The notes below the pieces were generated by a model, which was not told the DNA's origin, made no database searches, and saw only the letters and a program-made list of their open reading frames with translations. Shown here in pieces: positions 1 through 7,200 of a stretch of DNA of 24,912 nucleotides. The translations under genes and the position numbers were made by a program. This DNA comes from Nitrososphaerota archaeon (GTDB lineage Archaea > Thermoproteota > Nitrososphaeria > Nitrososphaerales > CADDZS01), in assembly GCA_027886795.1 (NCBI GenBank), contig JAPCJU010000004.1:1-24912 (forward strand), in the 5' to 3' direction. Each line of letters begins with the position of its first letter. Positions within the stretch are counted from its first letter, which is position 1.

Positions 1-3000
1 CTGATCCCGTGCCCGAGGCCGTGATTGTCAAGGCAGCGTACTCGATAGCCGTCTCCGAAATCGGTGCGGTCACCGTCAACAACAATTCACTTCTATTTCC
101 GGTAAATGAGGCAGGTCCTGTCCCTTGCCACCCCTCGAACTGCCAAGTGCGGCTTGGGCTAGCAGAAAGATCTAGACTAGCGCCCGAGTTATACCAGCCC
201 GATTGCTGTGAAAGCAGTACGGGGATTCCTTGTGGAGTAGTGGTGATTGTGACCATGTATTGGTGATTGTACTGCGGGTTTGCCGACACTTTCGAATTAA
301 CCGGACCAGTAAGAGTTGAGTTGGAGACCCATCTTTCTCCCGAGGCTGAACCAGGCAACTGAGCCGGATAAGTGTAAGGAGTGCCCGCGTCAGCCCAAAC
401 TTGACCGGCAGTTTGATTTACGGTCACAGACTCTGTAGTCCCAAACGAAACAAGTGCCACAGCCGGGCCTCCTGATGAGTCATTACCATAGGCGACGGTA
501 TATGCGAGGCTGACGAGGTACTGATGGTGATAAACGATGTTCGACGTAAGCGCCGAACTCACTTCTACTGATGCAGGTGACATCGTAAGCCATCTTTCAG
601 TGGAACTTGCTCCCAGCAGACTAACGAGGGTATAATTCGAATTAACATCTGACCACACAGTTCTGGTTCCATTCAATCCTTGAAGACTCGATTGTTGTCC
701 AAAGGAAATTATCTTGATTGTGGGCAAGGTAGGCGGGGCTCCCCCACCAGAGATAGTAACGTTGAACCGGACTTCGTACTGATGATACAACGAGATTGTG
801 ATCGTTCCGGGAGAAGTGGCAAATTCAGAAGCCGAGTTGAACGCCCACCGCTCCGTACTATTCGCGGCCGACATTGCCGTATTTACGGTGAAATTCGATC
901 CAGCATTAATCCACACTGGCGAAGATGTAACTGAAAGTTTCAAGGAGCTGGTCTGATTCAAAGATGAATAGTTGAGCGATGGTAGAGTCGGCGGAGAACC
1001 GCCACCAACAATCCTGTATGAGAAACTTAGGGCAAACTGTTGATAGTAGTTAAGGACTTTTGTCAAGGATGAATTTACTGTACCACGAGAAATCTGAGTT
1101 GAAAACCAGCGTACCGACGAATTAGATCCTACCAGGGGATTTGAAAATGAGTAATTTGATCCAGCATCCAACCAGTAGTTGGTTGACGATCCCGAAATTG
1201 TAATCGTGATTTTCGAACCAAAGGAATAACCTGCAAAAGTTGGCGGGACAGCACTCGCATTTGCGCCGACAACGCGATATGAAGCGAACACCTGGTACTG
1301 ATTGTAATAACTTTCTATAATGGTAGAAGCGGCAGCGACCCTACCGGTGCCGAAACCGGACGACAAGACCCATCTCTCGCCAGCAGTCGAGCCTCCAAGA
1401 GTTTGCCCAAAAGTGAATAACGTTCCAGCATCTGACCATTCTTGCAAACCACCAGAAGGAACAGCAACAGATTGTGCAATTCCTTCGCTATAATACGATA
1501 CTTGAGGACCTGTCGCACCCATTCCTCCACCAATTGTCGTGTAATTGTAGGTCATGTAATACTGATGATATGAAATTGAGAGGGGAATCTGAGAAGGCTG
1601 ATTGATTGTCCAAGAACTCGCAGGCGTAATCCACCTTTCTGTTGAAGACTTTGTAAATGTCTGCGAGATAATGCTTGCCATCGAACCTCTTTCCGTCCAT
1701 ATTCCTTCCGTACTCGATGTCAGAGCCACGGATGAAGGTGTAGGAGAATCCCCTGCAGAAATGCTGTTCGGGGCCGTAGTATAGGTAATAGTGGCAAAAC
1801 CAACCGGTTGGCTACCATCAGAAGTAGTCTCATACACGTACTGAATCAAAAGATCATAGTACCTTATCGTGACTTGTTGTCCGCCAGCTCCTAGCGCGAT
1901 TACATCACCATTGCATGTGGAATCAAAACACCACTTTTCGAGGTTGATATTCGACTTCGAGGACATTGGCGCAACTGACAAAGAGGTATTCGGATCAGCT
2001 TGAATGGTTATAGGGTTTCCAATGTCGTTAATGACAAACAACTGGTTACCGATTGCATAAGTCAGCGCAAAGAAATTCGAAGTCGATAAGACGTTGGAAG
2101 CTCCCGATGGAAGCAGATTAATTTGTAGAGAGGCCGTCTTGGGCGGAGTCAATGTGCATGAGACTATCGAATTACTCCACTCTAACTGAATTATGTATCT
2201 GTGGCCGTTCATGACTGTGTTATGTCCATCAGTTGCGTTGACTGTACCGTATTGTCCAGCGCACTTTGAGCTTATTTCTTGGGCGCTAGTGGTATCGTAC
2301 CAAGCATTGGATTGCGGATCGGTCTGGGTATCAACTTGTTCCTGCGATATCAAGTTGATTTCCGAATCCACAGTTCTGTCGTTGTTCGGAAAACCGGTGG
2401 AGTGGAGGATGGAGGTAGTCAACTGACAACCGCCACTAATTCCCGAAGCGTTAACTGGCATCGCTACGAAAGGGGATAGGAAGTACGAATGATATGCGCA
2501 AAAACCGCTGGGTTGCTGAGTGGTGGGAAACGAACAAACAGCCTTTAACTGATCTTGGCAGATGTTGATACCATTCGCTGTGAACACATAATAGACGTCG
2601 TTAATTCCCGTGGGCAACGATCCGCTACTGATTATTTTTTCAATCTCGTTTGTGGTGTCCTGTCCTAAAAGCGGATCTGAAACCGATCCAGTATGTGGAT
2701 AGGGAGTGGTGTCAACAAATCCGCCGCCAAAACTTACTCTGGTCGAGGGAGAGGCATTGATGTCATCTGGGTATTGGACTAACAGTTTTGAAAGATTGCT
2801 TCCGCCGACGTCATTGAAATAGCGAGAAATCAATGATTCAAATTTCGAATCATTTCCCGAGAGTTCGAAGTGGCTGCCCGAGGGTAGCCAAAATATCGCG
2901 TAGACATTCTGGTAATTTTGAATTGGGCCCTGATGATAAGTAAGAGGAGCTGTGGATGGCTGGTTCAGCATCGAATTTTTTGAATCATGGCTTTGAATCG

Positions 3001-3154
3001 AGGTGATGCTTCCTAAACTCGGAGCAGGGTTTGAGAGCGACGCTGCCTGAGTGAACATTAACCTGGATTGTGCAAATGGGACAATCAGCAGCAATCCAAA
3101 CAACAATACGAGCCAGATCAAATTTGACGAAAATGGCTCTCGAATGAATCTCAA
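1..3154 (-). CDS. Large secreted repeat-containing surface protein (C-terminus beyond left edge)
   Basis: The frame is open without a stop from 3199 to the left edge, giving 1051 residues from a TTG at 3154. That start puts Arg residues before a hydrophobic stretch (about residues 11-30, rich in Leu/Ile/Val), which is a signal peptide or anchor; no ATG gives this. An AT-rich element (3175-3184) lies about 25 bases upstream. Residues about 75-330 resemble the EXORDIUM/Phi-1-like family: a NVYAIFW start, a VYYVFTANGI strand, GFCAYH, several Cys, and TDPQSNAWYD followed by EISSKCAGQYG. The usual metal-site SHExxE reads SQEQVD here (residues 270-275), so catalysis is doubtful. Residues 432-961 hold tandem beta repeats with Y-x-x-Q-Y, W-x-D-A-G and E-R-W signatures. 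Residues 962-1035 resemble an InlB-type divergent repeat (FEGWQGTGPASFTGN). Inferred role: extracellular adhesin or envelope protein. The product identity is tentative; the reading frame is certain. Confidence 0.85.
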   Translation of the reverse strand, partial: MRFIREPFSSNLIWLVLLFGLLLIVPFAQSRLMFTQAASLSNPAPSLGSITSIQSHDSKNSMLNQPSTAPLTYHQGPIQNYQNVYAIFWLPSGSHFELSGNDSKFESLISRYFNDVGGSNLSKLLVQYPDDINASPSTRVSFGGGFVDTTPYPHTGSVSDPLLGQDTTNEIEKIISSGSLPTGINDVYYVFTANGINICQDQLKAVCSFPTTQQPSGFCAYHSYFLSPFVAMPVNASGISGGCQLTTSILHSTGFPNNDRTVDSEINLISQEQVDTQTDPQSNAWYDTTSAQEISSKCAGQYGTVNATDGHNTVMNGHRYIIQLEWSNSIVSCTLTPPKTASLQINLLPSGASNVLSTSNFFALTYAIGNQLFVINDIGNPITIQADPNTSLSVAPMSSKSNINLEKWCFDSTCNGDVIALGAGGQQVTIRYYDLLIQYVYETTSDGSQPVGFATITYTTAPNSISAGDSPTPSSVALTSSTEGIWTERGSMASIISQTFTKSSTERWITPASSWTINQPSQIPLSISYHQYYMTYNYTTIGGGMGATGPQVSYYSEGIAQSVAVPSGGLQEWSDAGTLFTFGQTLGGSTAGERWVLSSGFGTGRVAAASTIIESYYNQYQVFASYRVVGANASAVPPTFAGYSFGSKITITISGSSTNYWLDAGSNYSFSNPLVGSNSSVRWFSTQISRGTVNSSLTKVLNYYQQFALSFSYRIVGGGSPPTLPSLNYSSLNQTSSLKLSVTSSPVWINAGSNFTVNTAMSAANSTERWAFNSASEFATSPGTITISLYHQYEVRFNVTISGGGAPPTLPTIKIISFGQQSSLQGLNGTRTVWSDVNSNYTLVSLLGASSTERWLTMSPASVEVSSALTSNIVYHHQYLVSLAYTVAYGNDSSGGPAVALVSFGTTESVTVNQTAGQVWADAGTPYTYPAQLPGSASGERWVSNSTLTGPVNSKVSANPQYNHQYMVTITTTPQGIPVLLSQQSGWYNSGASLDLSASPSRTWQFEGWQGTGPASFTGNRSELLLTVTAPISETAIEYAALTITASGTGS
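271..1861 (-). repeat. Tandem ~87-residue beta repeats inside the surface protein
   Basis: Protein-level repeats begin at residues 432 (divergent, 97 residues), 529, 616, 703, 789 and 875, and end at 961. Five of the units are 86-87 residues long. Each starts with an aromatic-x-x-Q-[YF] strand such as YHQYYMTY, YYNQYQV or YHHQYLVSL. A Gly-rich turn follows (GGGSPPTLP, GGGAPPTLP), then W-[SLIA]-[DN]-A-G and finally S-[TSG]-E-R-W. The DNA itself is strongly diverged between units, so this is an old duplication maintained at protein level. Confidence 0.75.
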
Positions 3155-3310
3155 TGCGAATTGGGATTCGAGGAAATTAATTGCTATTTCAACAGAAACT
3201 CAATAAATCCTATAGTCCACAATAAAACTGTTATCAAATATTGTTCTCATAATTCTTGCCAAAGCAAATAAGCAAGAAAAGTACTTACGATTGATGCGTG
3301 GCGCTCGGCT

Positions 3311-3793
3311 ATGAAGGCAGCTTCTTACGATATCGCGATGGCCGGCTGCATTTCCCTAGAAGTTGGACTTCTATTGTTTCTGATCAATGAAGTCTTTTCT
3401 CAGTCCATTGATATCGTATTCATTTTCATAATCCCGGTTATTTTGTTCGTGGTTTTAGCTTTTGTCTTGCAAAGGAACGCACTTTTTCAAAGCAGAAAGA
3501 AAGGAGCTATTATGTTGCAAATGATTGCGGCGGGCGGGGAAGCCGAAGCAATGGAGCCCAGGATCGAAAAGAAACCGTTCAAACCATCACCCGCTCCGGC
3601 CTCCAAACCGTCACCTGCACGGGCCCCCAATTCGGAATATCCGACTCACAACTGTCCTGAGCATGGCGCTGAACAGTGCGCAGGGAACTACATGAATCTG
3701 CATTCCTGTAATGAACCTTCAGATTCTACAAAACAAATATACTGGGAAGAGGTTTCGCCTAAAGCCCCATCCAAGTTAAAACGAAGACAATAG
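3311..3793 (+). CDS. Small membrane protein with Pro-rich linker and Cys/His tail
   Basis: A 160-residue protein of unknown family. Two hydrophobic segments (about residues 8-28 and 33-54) form a helical hairpin. A basic stretch (QSRKKGA) follows, then a Pro/Ala/Ser-rich linker (about 90-108), and a tail with C115, H118, C123, H131 and C133 that could bind a metal. The short loop between the helices and the basic stretch after the second helix favour both ends facing the cytoplasm, which would place the Cys/His tail inside. It is divergent to the surface-protein gene with about 155 bases between starts. No function can be assigned; Cys/His metal binding is inference. Confidence 0.65.
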   Translation: MKAASYDIAMAGCISLEVGLLLFLINEVFSQSIDIVFIFIIPVILFVVLAFVLQRNALFQSRKKGAIMLQMIAAGGEAEAMEPRIEKKPFKPSPAPASKPSPARAPNSEYPTHNCPEHGAEQCAGNYMNLHSCNEPSDSTKQIYWEEVSPKAPSKLKRRQ

Positions 3794-3794
3794 G

Positions 3795-3830
3795 AAGATC
3801 ATGCAATAACTTCAAACTATAGATCTTTTC
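3795..3830 (+). terminator. Possible terminator hairpin after the small membrane protein
   Basis: AAGATC at 3795-3800 pairs with GATCTT at 3822-3827, and a short T run (TCTTTTC) overlaps the 3' arm. The loop is long (21 bases) and the stem only 6 pairs, so this is a weak call based on its position between converging genes. Confidence 0.25.
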
Positions 3831-3910
3831 TGTTGTAACATTCAACCATTCACTATGATTTGTCCGATCCCAAATAGGATTTCAGTTTTGACTACCCCCA
3901 AGCTCTGAAG

Positions 3911-4414
3911 TCAATTTTCGAGATAAGACAAATCTTTCGTTCCGTTTTTCCCCGAGCGAACCATCTTCCTGAGCTCCTTCCGCAAACGAATTTCTGAATT
4001 GAGACCCGAGGGGGGAGAATTCAACATATGATAGCTGATCAGTATTGCTCTCTTTCGAATCCTTTGATAGAATTCCACATCTCTCGTAAGCAGTACTTTT
4101 TGGTTGTTAGAATCGCCCCAACTACTCTGATGTTCGGAGAGGAGCTGCCTAATGATCTCATCATCACTCGCACCGTCGCCTAGGATCGCGGGAACCCAAA
4201 CCGCATTTACATTGTTTCTCCGCAAGTCTTGGGCTAGTTGTGGCGGGAGGCAGGCATCTACGACCGCGTCTCGACCACCGATTAGCTCGAGTAAGAGTGT
4301 GATATCTGGAGTCTCATTGGAATAGAAATCATCTGTGAATGCTCTAGTTCCATTTCCTGTTGGATGTTCACAACTAGCAGCTAGATTTGTCCTAAGATAT
4401 TTCCGCCAGCTCAT
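3911..4414 (-). CDS. PIN-like (DUF5615/Mut7-C-type) domain protein
   Basis: A 167-residue protein. From about residue 50 it reads VVDACLPPQLAQDLRRNNV, then ILGDGASDDEIIRQLL, then VLLTRDVEFYQR. These match the three blocks of the small DUF5615/Mut7-C PIN-like fold: an Asp on strand 1 with a Leu-Pro helix start, an S-D-[DE]-E-I block, and T-R-D-x-x-F. The likely acidic metal ligands are D53, D84/D85 and D112, so an RNase-type role is possible by family analogy. The N-terminal 45 residues are not recognisable. It lies downstream of the CHAD gene on the same strand with a 92-base gap, so it may be co-transcribed or independent. No partner antitoxin is evident next to it. Confidence 0.7.
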   Translation of the reverse strand: MSWRKYLRTNLAASCEHPTGNGTRAFTDDFYSNETPDITLLLELIGGRDAVVDACLPPQLAQDLRRNNVNAVWVPAILGDGASDDEIIRQLLSEHQSSWGDSNNQKVLLTRDVEFYQRIRKRAILISYHMLNSPPSGLNSEIRLRKELRKMVRSGKNGTKDLSYLEN

Positions 4415-4506
4415 TCGTATTTACTGGATACCGGGCTCTTGATTTCTCAATGGATTTTCTAAATAGTTAATGTAATTAGAATAATGAGGCCAAAATATTG
4501 TATTTT

Positions 4507-5349
4507 TCAGACTTCATTCGTCATTTTAAGGTCTAATTTAGAACGAAGATTCGCAGCTGGAGCAAAATTGAGCGATCGAATCGTGTATGTACCAGCACTC
4601 CGAGTAAATGTTTCAAGCAATTGAGCGCGCTCAAGATTCAAGTTTTTCAATAGCTCTGTTAGGTCGTCACCCAGCTCGCTCTCTTCAACAAAATGTTCGC
4701 TAATGTCGATATCTCGAATATTACCCAAGATTCTTTGCCACTCCTGCATTAACTTCGCAACACCTCGTTCTTCTTTCACCGGCAGAATTTCCAAGGTATA
4801 CCTGGCAATCTTACAATCTTTTCGAAGATCATGAAGCTCCCGCATTTTTCTAAAATCAGTCAAGATCACTGGAACGACTTCGTCAAGCTCCATCTGGACC
4901 TTCTCAAGGGCCTTCCGTTTGCCTTTCCCAACTCTAGATTCCGACACCTTATTGCCCCTCGTCCTTGGCGTTTTTATTTTCAGCAACAGCTTTGCGTTTT
5001 GCAATGTGCTCGAGATCATCTGATCCCTGTCAGAACGGAGTTTTGAAAGTGCACTACTGACATTCTCCTTTGATTCGTAGTCGCCCAATTTCGAGATCAC
5101 AACGTCGATATCCCTTATCGGGGTCGTTGACTTGAAAACTCTCTTGCAAGCTGAGTTGTAACGACGAAATCTGTGTTTACTCCGTGTTTTCTTCGGCAGG
5201 AGATCTGAAGCTGCCTCGACTCGCCGGATTGAAGTCCGGACATCGTGAATACTTTTTGAATTCGGTTTTTGTAGAAGAATCTCTAGATTCGAATCTAGAT
5301 TGCGAATCAATTTTGCGAAATTTTTGGAAAAAGATTCAGATCTCTTCAT
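4507..5349 (-). CDS. CHAD domain protein (putative polyphosphate-binding)
   Basis: A 280-residue, highly basic helical protein covering almost exactly one CHAD domain. The two duplicated halves show the conserved His-containing helices: SIHDVRTSIRRVEAA (H35, R38, R42, R43) and MRELHDLRKDCKIARYTLEIL. Each is followed by an R-D-x-D helix (TPIRDIDVVI and GNIRDIDISEHF). CHAD domains are known as basic helical bundles that bind inorganic polyphosphate and are often found near polyphosphate enzymes. The Ppx/GppA gene upstream on the same strand fits that role. The ATG at 5349 has an AAATAAC element about 25 bases upstream, so a leaderless transcript separate from the kinase genes is likely. Confidence 0.88.
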   Translation of the reverse strand: MKRSESFSKNFAKLIRNLDSNLEILLQKPNSKSIHDVRTSIRRVEAASDLLPKKTRSKHRFRRYNSACKRVFKSTTPIRDIDVVISKLGDYESKENVSSALSKLRSDRDQMISSTLQNAKLLLKIKTPRTRGNKVSESRVGKGKRKALEKVQMELDEVVPVILTDFRKMRELHDLRKDCKIARYTLEILPVKEERGVAKLMQEWQRILGNIRDIDISEHFVEESELGDDLTELLKNLNLERAQLLETFTRSAGTYTIRSLNFAPAANLRSKLDLKMTNEV

Positions 5350-5370
5350 GGTGATAACCGGAGACGATCA

Positions 5371-5377
5371 GTTATTT
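5371..5377 (-). promoter_or_regulatory. TATA-like element for the CHAD gene
   Basis: On the minus strand the sequence AAATAAC is centred 25 bases before the ATG at 5349, the position expected for a leaderless archaeal transcript. There is no Shine-Dalgarno before the ATG. Confidence 0.4.
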
Positions 5378-5558
5378 CTCTGACTGCTTTCTGATGCGTA
5401 GATAAGTTGTAAAATTTGCTGATTGCGAGAGATATTCGCGAAATTCCATTCGATATCGCTTGTTATCATCGGAAAAATTCCAGGCCGGGGCAAGGCCAGT
5501 CTCTTCTCCAGAACCCTATTTATTATAATTAGTCCTATTGTAACTATCTAGACATTGC

Positions 5559-5566
5559 GTTTATGG
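5559..5566 (+). promoter_or_regulatory. TATA-like element for the 58-residue gene
   Basis: GTTTATGG lies 28 bases (centre) before the ATG at 5591, as expected for leaderless archaeal transcription. This supports that short gene being real. Confidence 0.45.
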
Positions 5567-5590
5567 CCCTATCATATCTAGATTAGAGAT

Positions 5591-5767
5591 ATGGTACCTA
5601 ACAACCCAGAAAGAATTGCTTCTGAATTAGAGAATCGAAAGCGAAATCTCACAGTTATTCAGGAAACGATCGCTGCCGACAAGGTTTCTGGATACAAGCT
5701 TGTCCCCGTGAAGGATTTTCTTTCCCGGAGGATCGAGTCTCTCGAGCAAGACCTCAAGATGAATTGA
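5591..5767 (+). CDS. 58-residue helical protein, unknown function
   Basis: A short open frame from ATG to TGA on the plus strand. The protein is charged and predicted to be mostly helical: MVPNNPERIASELENRKRNL in the first helix, then a Gly-Tyr turn (SGYKLVPVKDFL), then RRIESLEQDLKMN. The heptad-like spacing suggests a short coiled coil. Its stop overlaps the 3' end of the second kinase gene on the other strand by 14 bases. A TATA-like element sits 28 bases upstream of the ATG with no ribosome-binding site. It occupies the gap between the CHAD and kinase genes, so it interrupts the minus-strand cluster. No family is recognised. Confidence 0.55.
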   Translation: MVPNNPERIASELENRKRNLTVIQETIAADKVSGYKLVPVKDFLSRRIESLEQDLKMN

Positions 5768-6467
5768 GAAAGCTGTCTATTTTTTCCTGAAGCGTTACGT
5801 TCACTTCGGGAATGGGCTTGTTCCCATCGACTCGTATCATCCCATATTGCTTTGCCATCACGGAGAATTCCCTGGCCATTTTCTGTTGATAGGCGATAAA
5901 AGACTCATAAAGATCGTCGGACAGCCCGATATCAGCGCCTGACTCGTAATAATCCAGGCTGCCATATTTTTGAAAAACCCGATGGAATAATTCGTTAGGT
6001 TCTACATCCAAGTAAAATACCAAATCTGCCTTGGGCGCGAACCCGAAAAGATCGTGCGACCACCTGCTGCTGAGTCCGCGAACGATACTCCGTGCTATCA
6101 AGGTGTAGATGTACCGGTCGGCCAAAACAACGTAACCGGCCTGGAGCGCGGGAATTATTTTGTGCTCTAACTGTTCAACGAAATCCGCCGCATAAAAAAG
6201 CGTAAGCGTCTTCTTTCCAAGAGGCAGCTTTTGTTTCGCTTCCAGTATGCCTTGACCAATGAGCTCCGATCGTTTTAGTCCCGTATTGACAACCGCATGA
6301 CCATCTGATTCGAGTTTCGTTATGATAGATTGAATCTGAGTACTCCTTCCAGAACCATCAGGACCTTCTATTACTATCAGCCTGCCCTTGATCTCCGCGT
6401 CTTTGAGATTGGGAATTCCTTCCCCGTAAAATTCAATGGGCTTCGGATCGGCTCGATGAACTAGCAT
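5754..6467 (-). CDS. Thymidylate-kinase-like protein with Arg in the P-loop
   Basis: A protein of the Tmk fold (P-loop nucleotide kinase), 237 residues from the ATG at 6467. That ATG follows the upstream gene's TAA as TAAAATG; an ATG at 6500 would add 11 residues and overlap that gene by 32 bases. Seen motifs: IEGPDGSGRSTQIQS (P-loop), LFYAADFVEQLEHKI, and VLADRYIYTLIARSIVRG, the DRY motif of thymidylate kinases. The Walker A Lys is Arg (R41 from this start; codon 6345-6347, AGG). The family phosphorylates dTMP with ATP. With this substitution, activity is uncertain, and a regulatory or altered role is possible. It is a paralogue of its upstream neighbour, sharing YYE-x-G-x-D-x-x-LS-x-D near residue 155. 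Confidence 0.85.
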   Translation of the reverse strand: MLVHRADPKPIEFYGEGIPNLKDAEIKGRLIVIEGPDGSGRSTQIQSIITKLESDGHAVVNTGLKRSELIGQGILEAKQKLPLGKKTLTLFYAADFVEQLEHKIIPALQAGYVVLADRYIYTLIARSIVRGLSSRWSHDLFGFAPKADLVFYLDVEPNELFHRVFQKYGSLDYYESGADIGLSDDLYESFIAYQQKMAREFSVMAKQYGMIRVDGNKPIPEVNVTLQEKIDSFLNSS

Positions 6468-6468
6468 T

Positions 6469-7200
6469 TTAGTCCAGACCAACAGCTTGTGGAGGGGCAA
6501 CCGGAGTGGTTCCGTTTACGCGGTTCGCCAAAGTGCGCGGCAAAACTTGCAGAACTTTTTGCCTGACTGTCATCTGCTGCTGCTCGATGTCTTGCGTAGC
6601 GTCAATTACGGTAAAATCTTCGTGTTCCACCATGGATTCGTATTCATCAATTATTTTTGCTTGAAAAATTCGGTAGCTCTCGAAAGGATCGTTGCTGAGA
6701 TTCAAATCCATCCCGGCTTCATAGTACTTTAGCTTCGGACGTCCAACGAGAATCCTGTTTATTGCAATGTCGATCGGAACTTGAAAGTAAAACGTGATAT
6801 CCGGTTTCGCGGCAAAACCGTAAACCTTTCTGACCCAGTGGGGGCTGCACCCTCTGACTACGTCCCTCGCGAAAGCGGTATAGACGTATCTGTCAGCCAG
6901 AACAATGTATCCGGCTCGAAGGAGAGGAGCGATGTTTCTTTCGTACCTGTCGGCAAAATCAGTAGCGTGAAGTATGCTAAAAGTCGTGGGGGTTAGCAGA
7001 GCTTTTTTCTTTCCCTTCGAGGTTATTTCTTTTACAACTTCAGAGGAGTTCCATTCGGTCGTAAAAACGAGCAACCCTTTGCTCCGTAACCACTTATCCA
7101 GAAGGTGAAGCTGTGTAGATTTTCCCGAGCCGTCGATTCCTTCAACAACTATGAGTATTCCCTTGGTCGATTCATCCGTCGAATGGTTTCTCGCTCTCAA
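6469..7200 (-). CDS. tmk: Thymidylate kinase (dTMP kinase)
   Basis: A 243-residue Tmk-family kinase that would make dTDP from dTMP and ATP. Motifs: VVEGIDGSGKSTQLHLL (intact Walker A), SILHATDFADRYER, VLADRYVYTAFARDVVRG (DRY), and a region after residue 145 with YYEAGMDLNLSND. The TTG start at 7200 is the only start codon before the P-loop. It overlaps the end of the Ppx/GppA gene by 29 bases, which suggests translational coupling. Its stop abuts the second kinase gene. Intact catalytic motifs make this the more likely true dTMP kinase of the pair. A different nucleotide or polyphosphate substrate cannot be excluded given the neighbours. Confidence 0.85.
   Translation of the reverse strand: MRARNHSTDESTKGILIVVEGIDGSGKSTQLHLLDKWLRSKGLLVFTTEWNSSEVVKEITSKGKKKALLTPTTFSILHATDFADRYERNIAPLLRAGYIVLADRYVYTAFARDVVRGCSPHWVRKVYGFAAKPDITFYFQVPIDIAINRILVGRPKLKYYEAGMDLNLSNDPFESYRIFQAKIIDEYESMVEHEDFTVIDATQDIEQQQMTVRQKVLQVLPRTLANRVNGTTPVAPPQAVGLD

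Noticed and set aside
3911..4414. Toxin-antitoxin pair around the PIN-like protein
   Set aside because: No small antitoxin-like gene is adjacent; the neighbour is a full CHAD protein.
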